NCBI GenBank assembly: GCA_040719455.1
Contig: JBFDTN010000001.1
Span: 620,001 to 684,000 of the forward strand
Direction: 5' to 3'
Source: Streptococcus pneumoniae
Lineage (GTDB): Bacteria > Bacillota > Bacilli > Lactobacillales > Streptococcaceae
DNA: 64,000 nt
Positions 62,410-64,000 of this stretch are shown piece by piece. The notes under the pieces were generated by a model. It saw nothing but the letters and a program-made list of their open reading frames with translations, searched no databases and had not been told where the DNA came from. Within the stretch, counting starts at the first letter, position 1. Each line of letters starts with the position of its first letter. Both the position numbers and the translations under genes were made by a program.

Positions 62410-62489
62410 AAAAAAATGGCATAGTCATCCTGTTTGATCGTGAAACTCTCGCTTCTTTGCGAACAAAACAGGCGCCTTTGCCATTTTTT
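62410..62489 (-). terminator. Conditional leader terminator of the HAD-eutP-cobD operon
   Basis: On the minus strand AAAAAATGGC pairs with GCCATTTTTT and CCTGTTT with AAACAGG, giving a long interrupted stem ending in T7. ANTAR hairpins lie within it and use some of the same bases. Confidence 0.85.
62448..62482 (-). promoter_or_regulatory. EutV (ANTAR) target hairpins in the HAD operon leader
   Basis: P1 GGC-[AAAGGC]-GCC (62471-62482) and P2 TTCGC-[AAAGAA]-GCGAG (62448-62463) both have A1/G4 hexaloops; P2 carries the GCAANGNNGC core. P1 uses bases of both terminator stems, so antiterminator and terminator are exclusive. Confidence 0.75.
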
Positions 62490-62504
62490 GATATTAACAC
62501 TATA

Positions 62505-62533
62505 AGTATAACCTAGATACGGGATATAGTCAA
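62505..62533 (-). promoter_or_regulatory. Promoter of the HAD-eutP-cobD operon
   Basis: TTGACT (62528-62533), 17-bp spacer, TATACT (62505-62510) on the minus strand; leader of about 130 nt. Confidence 0.85.
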
Positions 62534-62535
62534 CT

Positions 62536-62549
62536 ATAAATCGCTTTCA
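62536..62549. promoter_or_regulatory. cre-like site upstream of the HAD operon promoter
   Basis: TGAAAGCGATTTAT (minus strand) matches the CcpA consensus at 12 of 14 positions; ends two bases before the -35. Confidence 0.55.
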
Positions 62550-62603
62550 AAGTCTCTATCAACCTTTAGAAAATCTAGCATTATCAAGGCTTTTTGGTGT
62601 GTT

Positions 62604-63566
62604 TTAAGGTTTTAAAAATTTTTCTTGAGATTTGAGATAAAAGCACAATGCTCCTATTAAATTGGCTTGATTGTGAAACTGACAGGCTTCGATAGGAAGA
62701 TCAAGCTCTAAAATTGGCAAAGCTTTATCAGCTAATAATCGCTGGTATTCAGCCTTCACTGTATCAATCAAGATTGCCTGCTGACTAATGCCGCCACCAA
62801 TCACGACCTTATCTAGCTGAAAGAGGGCAAATAAATTTAAAATGAGATTCGCAATTTCTTGGCAATACGCCTGAAAGGTCTGCATCAAGTTCTCGTCTGC
62901 TCCCTCTTTTAAGCGGTTGAACACTTCAATTCCGTCTTCTTGACCAAGCCCCAGTTCTTGACTGGCTTGCTTGACAAACTGAACGGCTGAACCACGATTT
63001 TCTACTAAACTTTGTAATCCTTGTAAATGCAGCCCTAAAATCTGCCCTACTTGCTGAAAAGGCTTTTCCTTTTGCTCCCAAACTTGACGAAGAGAATGGC
63101 GCAAAAAGACTGGCGATTGGAGCTGAGACCATGTGAGCAATTCCCCCCTAGACACCATGCTCAAGCCCACACCTGTCCCTAAGACAAGGGCAGCTCCACA
63201 TTTGCTGTCTCGCAAATGACCTAGCTGAGCTTCTGCCAATCCTGCTGCATCAGCATCGTTTAAGACAGTCACTTCAACTCCTGATTTTTCCTTTAAATAC
63301 TGGGCTAGAGGAAACGTTTTGAGATACGGAATTAAGCCACCTTGAAAGACATAACCTGTCTGACTATCAATGGTACCAGGGCAGGAAATTGCAAGACCTG
63401 AAATAAGGCTCTGGTATTGCTTTATCAAGTTTTCAAGTGTTGCTAGAAACTCTGGCATAGTTGCTGGCGTAGGGACTTTGCTCAAGTCTCTTAGCTCCAT
63501 TTCTTCCGTCATCAGCCCATATTTGATATAGGTTCCTCCAATATCAATCGTTAGATACTGATTCAT
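62604..63566 (-). CDS. ROK-family sugar kinase without the zinc motif
   Basis: 320 residues. ATP/phosphate motif DIGGTYIKYGL, catalytic Asp in LNDADAAGLAEA and GTGVGLSMV. The CxCGxxGC zinc site of typical ROK kinases is replaced by HSLRQVWEQKEK, as in some streptococcal beta-glucoside or amino-sugar kinases. Substrate unknown. Three bases after the ABC exporter gene, so probably co-transcribed with it. Confidence 0.85.
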   Translation of the reverse strand: MNQYLTIDIGGTYIKYGLMTEEMELRDLSKVPTPATMPEFLATLENLIKQYQSLISGLAISCPGTIDSQTGYVFQGGLIPYLKTFPLAQYLKEKSGVEVTVLNDADAAGLAEAQLGHLRDSKCGAALVLGTGVGLSMVSRGELLTWSQLQSPVFLRHSLRQVWEQKEKPFQQVGQILGLHLQGLQSLVENRGSAVQFVKQASQELGLGQEDGIEVFNRLKEGADENLMQTFQAYCQEIANLILNLFALFQLDKVVIGGGISQQAILIDTVKAEYQRLLADKALPILELDLPIEACQFHNQANLIGALCFYLKSQEKFLKP

Positions 63567-63569
63567 CTT

Positions 63570-64000
63570 TTACCCTTTCTTCTCCATCATGCCAGCCTGT
63601 AATTGATACATTTTATGATACGTACCTGCTTTTTCTAGCAACTCCTCATGCGTGCCGCTTTCGATAATCTTGCCCTTATCAAGGACATAGATGCAGTTGG
63701 CATCCTGAATGGTCGATAAACGGTGAGCAATGGCAATGGTTGTACGTCCTTGACGCATTTTTTCAAGGGAATGCTGGACAATCTGCTCGGTTTCAGAGTC
63801 AATATTTGCCGTTGCTTCATCCAAAATCAAAATCTTAGGCTGGCTCGCGACTGTCCGTGCAAAGGCAAGCAACTGCCGTTGACCAGTTGAAAAGCTACTA
63901 CCACGCTCAGATACAGGAGCTTGATACCCCTTAGGTAATTTCTGAATGAATTGGTCTGCGTCAACAAATTCTGCAGCAGCCCGCACTTCTTCGTCTGAAA
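63570..64000 (-). CDS. ABC exporter, C-terminal part of the ATPase domain (partial)
   Basis: The frame is open to the window edge. Visible are the signature FSTGQRQLLAFAR, Walker B ILILDEATANID and switch IAHRLSTI, with a C-terminal end like MdlB/LmrA-type half transporters. Walker A and membrane part are outside the window, so no substrate can be given. Confidence 0.9.
   Translation of the reverse strand, partial: SDEEVRAAAEFVDADQFIQKLPKGYQAPVSERGSSFSTGQRQLLAFARTVASQPKILILDEATANIDSETEQIVQHSLEKMRQGRTTIAIAHRLSTIQDANCIYVLDKGKIIESGTHEELLEKAGTYHKMYQLQAGMMEKKG

Noticed and set aside
62432..62446. Hairpin GTTT-CACGATC-AAAC as ANTAR P2 of the HAD leader
   Set aside because: Seven-base loop without A1; the neighbouring hairpin with AAAGAA fits the consensus.
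1..64000. CRISPR arrays, tRNA and rRNA genes, prophage
   Set aside because: No regularly spaced repeats, no cloverleaf or rRNA sequence, and no phage structural genes were seen.

Overview
The window looks like the chromosome of a Streptococcus of the S. sanguinis type. The evidence is XerS with a difSL site, low GC, sigma-A promoters, CcpA-type cre sites, and a complete anaerobic cobalamin (B12) pathway next to a Gram-positive ethanolamine-utilization (eut) locus. Genus is well supported; species is an inference.

Layout: (1) 1-2813 is an AT-rich accessory fragment: the 3' part of a coiled-coil protein (perhaps a relaxase) and a large zinc-ribbon repeat protein. It ends at the difSL site (3043-3073), which overlaps the xerS promoter, so this is the replication terminus. 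(2) 4240-5873 holds a secreted esterase and a divergent TetR regulator. (3) 39814 down to 5917 (minus strand) is a roughly 34-kb block: cbiA-cbiB-two cbiC-cbiD-cbiE-cbiT, an IS110 insertion, cbiF-G-H-J, cobA-hemD fusion, cbiK, cbiL, cbiMNQO, cobQ, pduO, a short precorrin-2 dehydrogenase, hemA-C-D, an inserted dapA-like gene, hemB, hemL, cobU, cobS, cobC, an old-yellow-enzyme, a Nik/Opp-type ABC importer and a flavin reductase. It runs from glutamyl-tRNA through 5-aminolevulinate and cobalt uptake to adenosylcobalamin. (4) 54923 down to 40100 (minus) is the eut microcompartment locus: eutG, eutS, eutV-eutW, eutA-B-C-L, a eutK-like shell protein, eutE, two nearly identical eutM, eutT, pduL, a eut accessory gene, eutN, eutH, eutQ. 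(5) 55202-55570 (plus) is a non-coding RNA with a cobalamin riboswitch and ANTAR hairpins, a counterpart of EutX/Rli55. (6) 62369 down to 56925 (minus) is an operon with a secreted HAD phosphatase, eutP, cobD, pduX, cobT and a second pduO. (7) The right edge has a ROK kinase and the end of an ABC exporter.

How it works together: ethanolamine ammonia-lyase (EutBC) needs adenosylcobalamin, and the flanking operons make it. The regulatory wiring is written in the leaders. A P2 hairpin core of the form GCAANGNNGC, the kind bound by the ANTAR antiterminator EutV, occurs in five places: the EutX-like RNA and the leaders of eutG, eutA, the HAD-eutP-cobD operon and the cbi operon. In three of these (eutA, HAD operon, cbi) it overlaps or competes with an intrinsic terminator. 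cre-like sites sit at the eutG, cbi and HAD promoters. The inference is that one ethanolamine- and B12-responsive circuit controls catabolism, cofactor assembly and de novo corrin synthesis together, under catabolite control.

Odd features: a second CbiC with Phe in place of the catalytic His, a dapA-like cassette between 17-bp direct repeats inside the hem genes, an IS110 with a candidate bridge RNA splitting the cbi genes, and a shell protein with a SAP/Rho-N-like tail.
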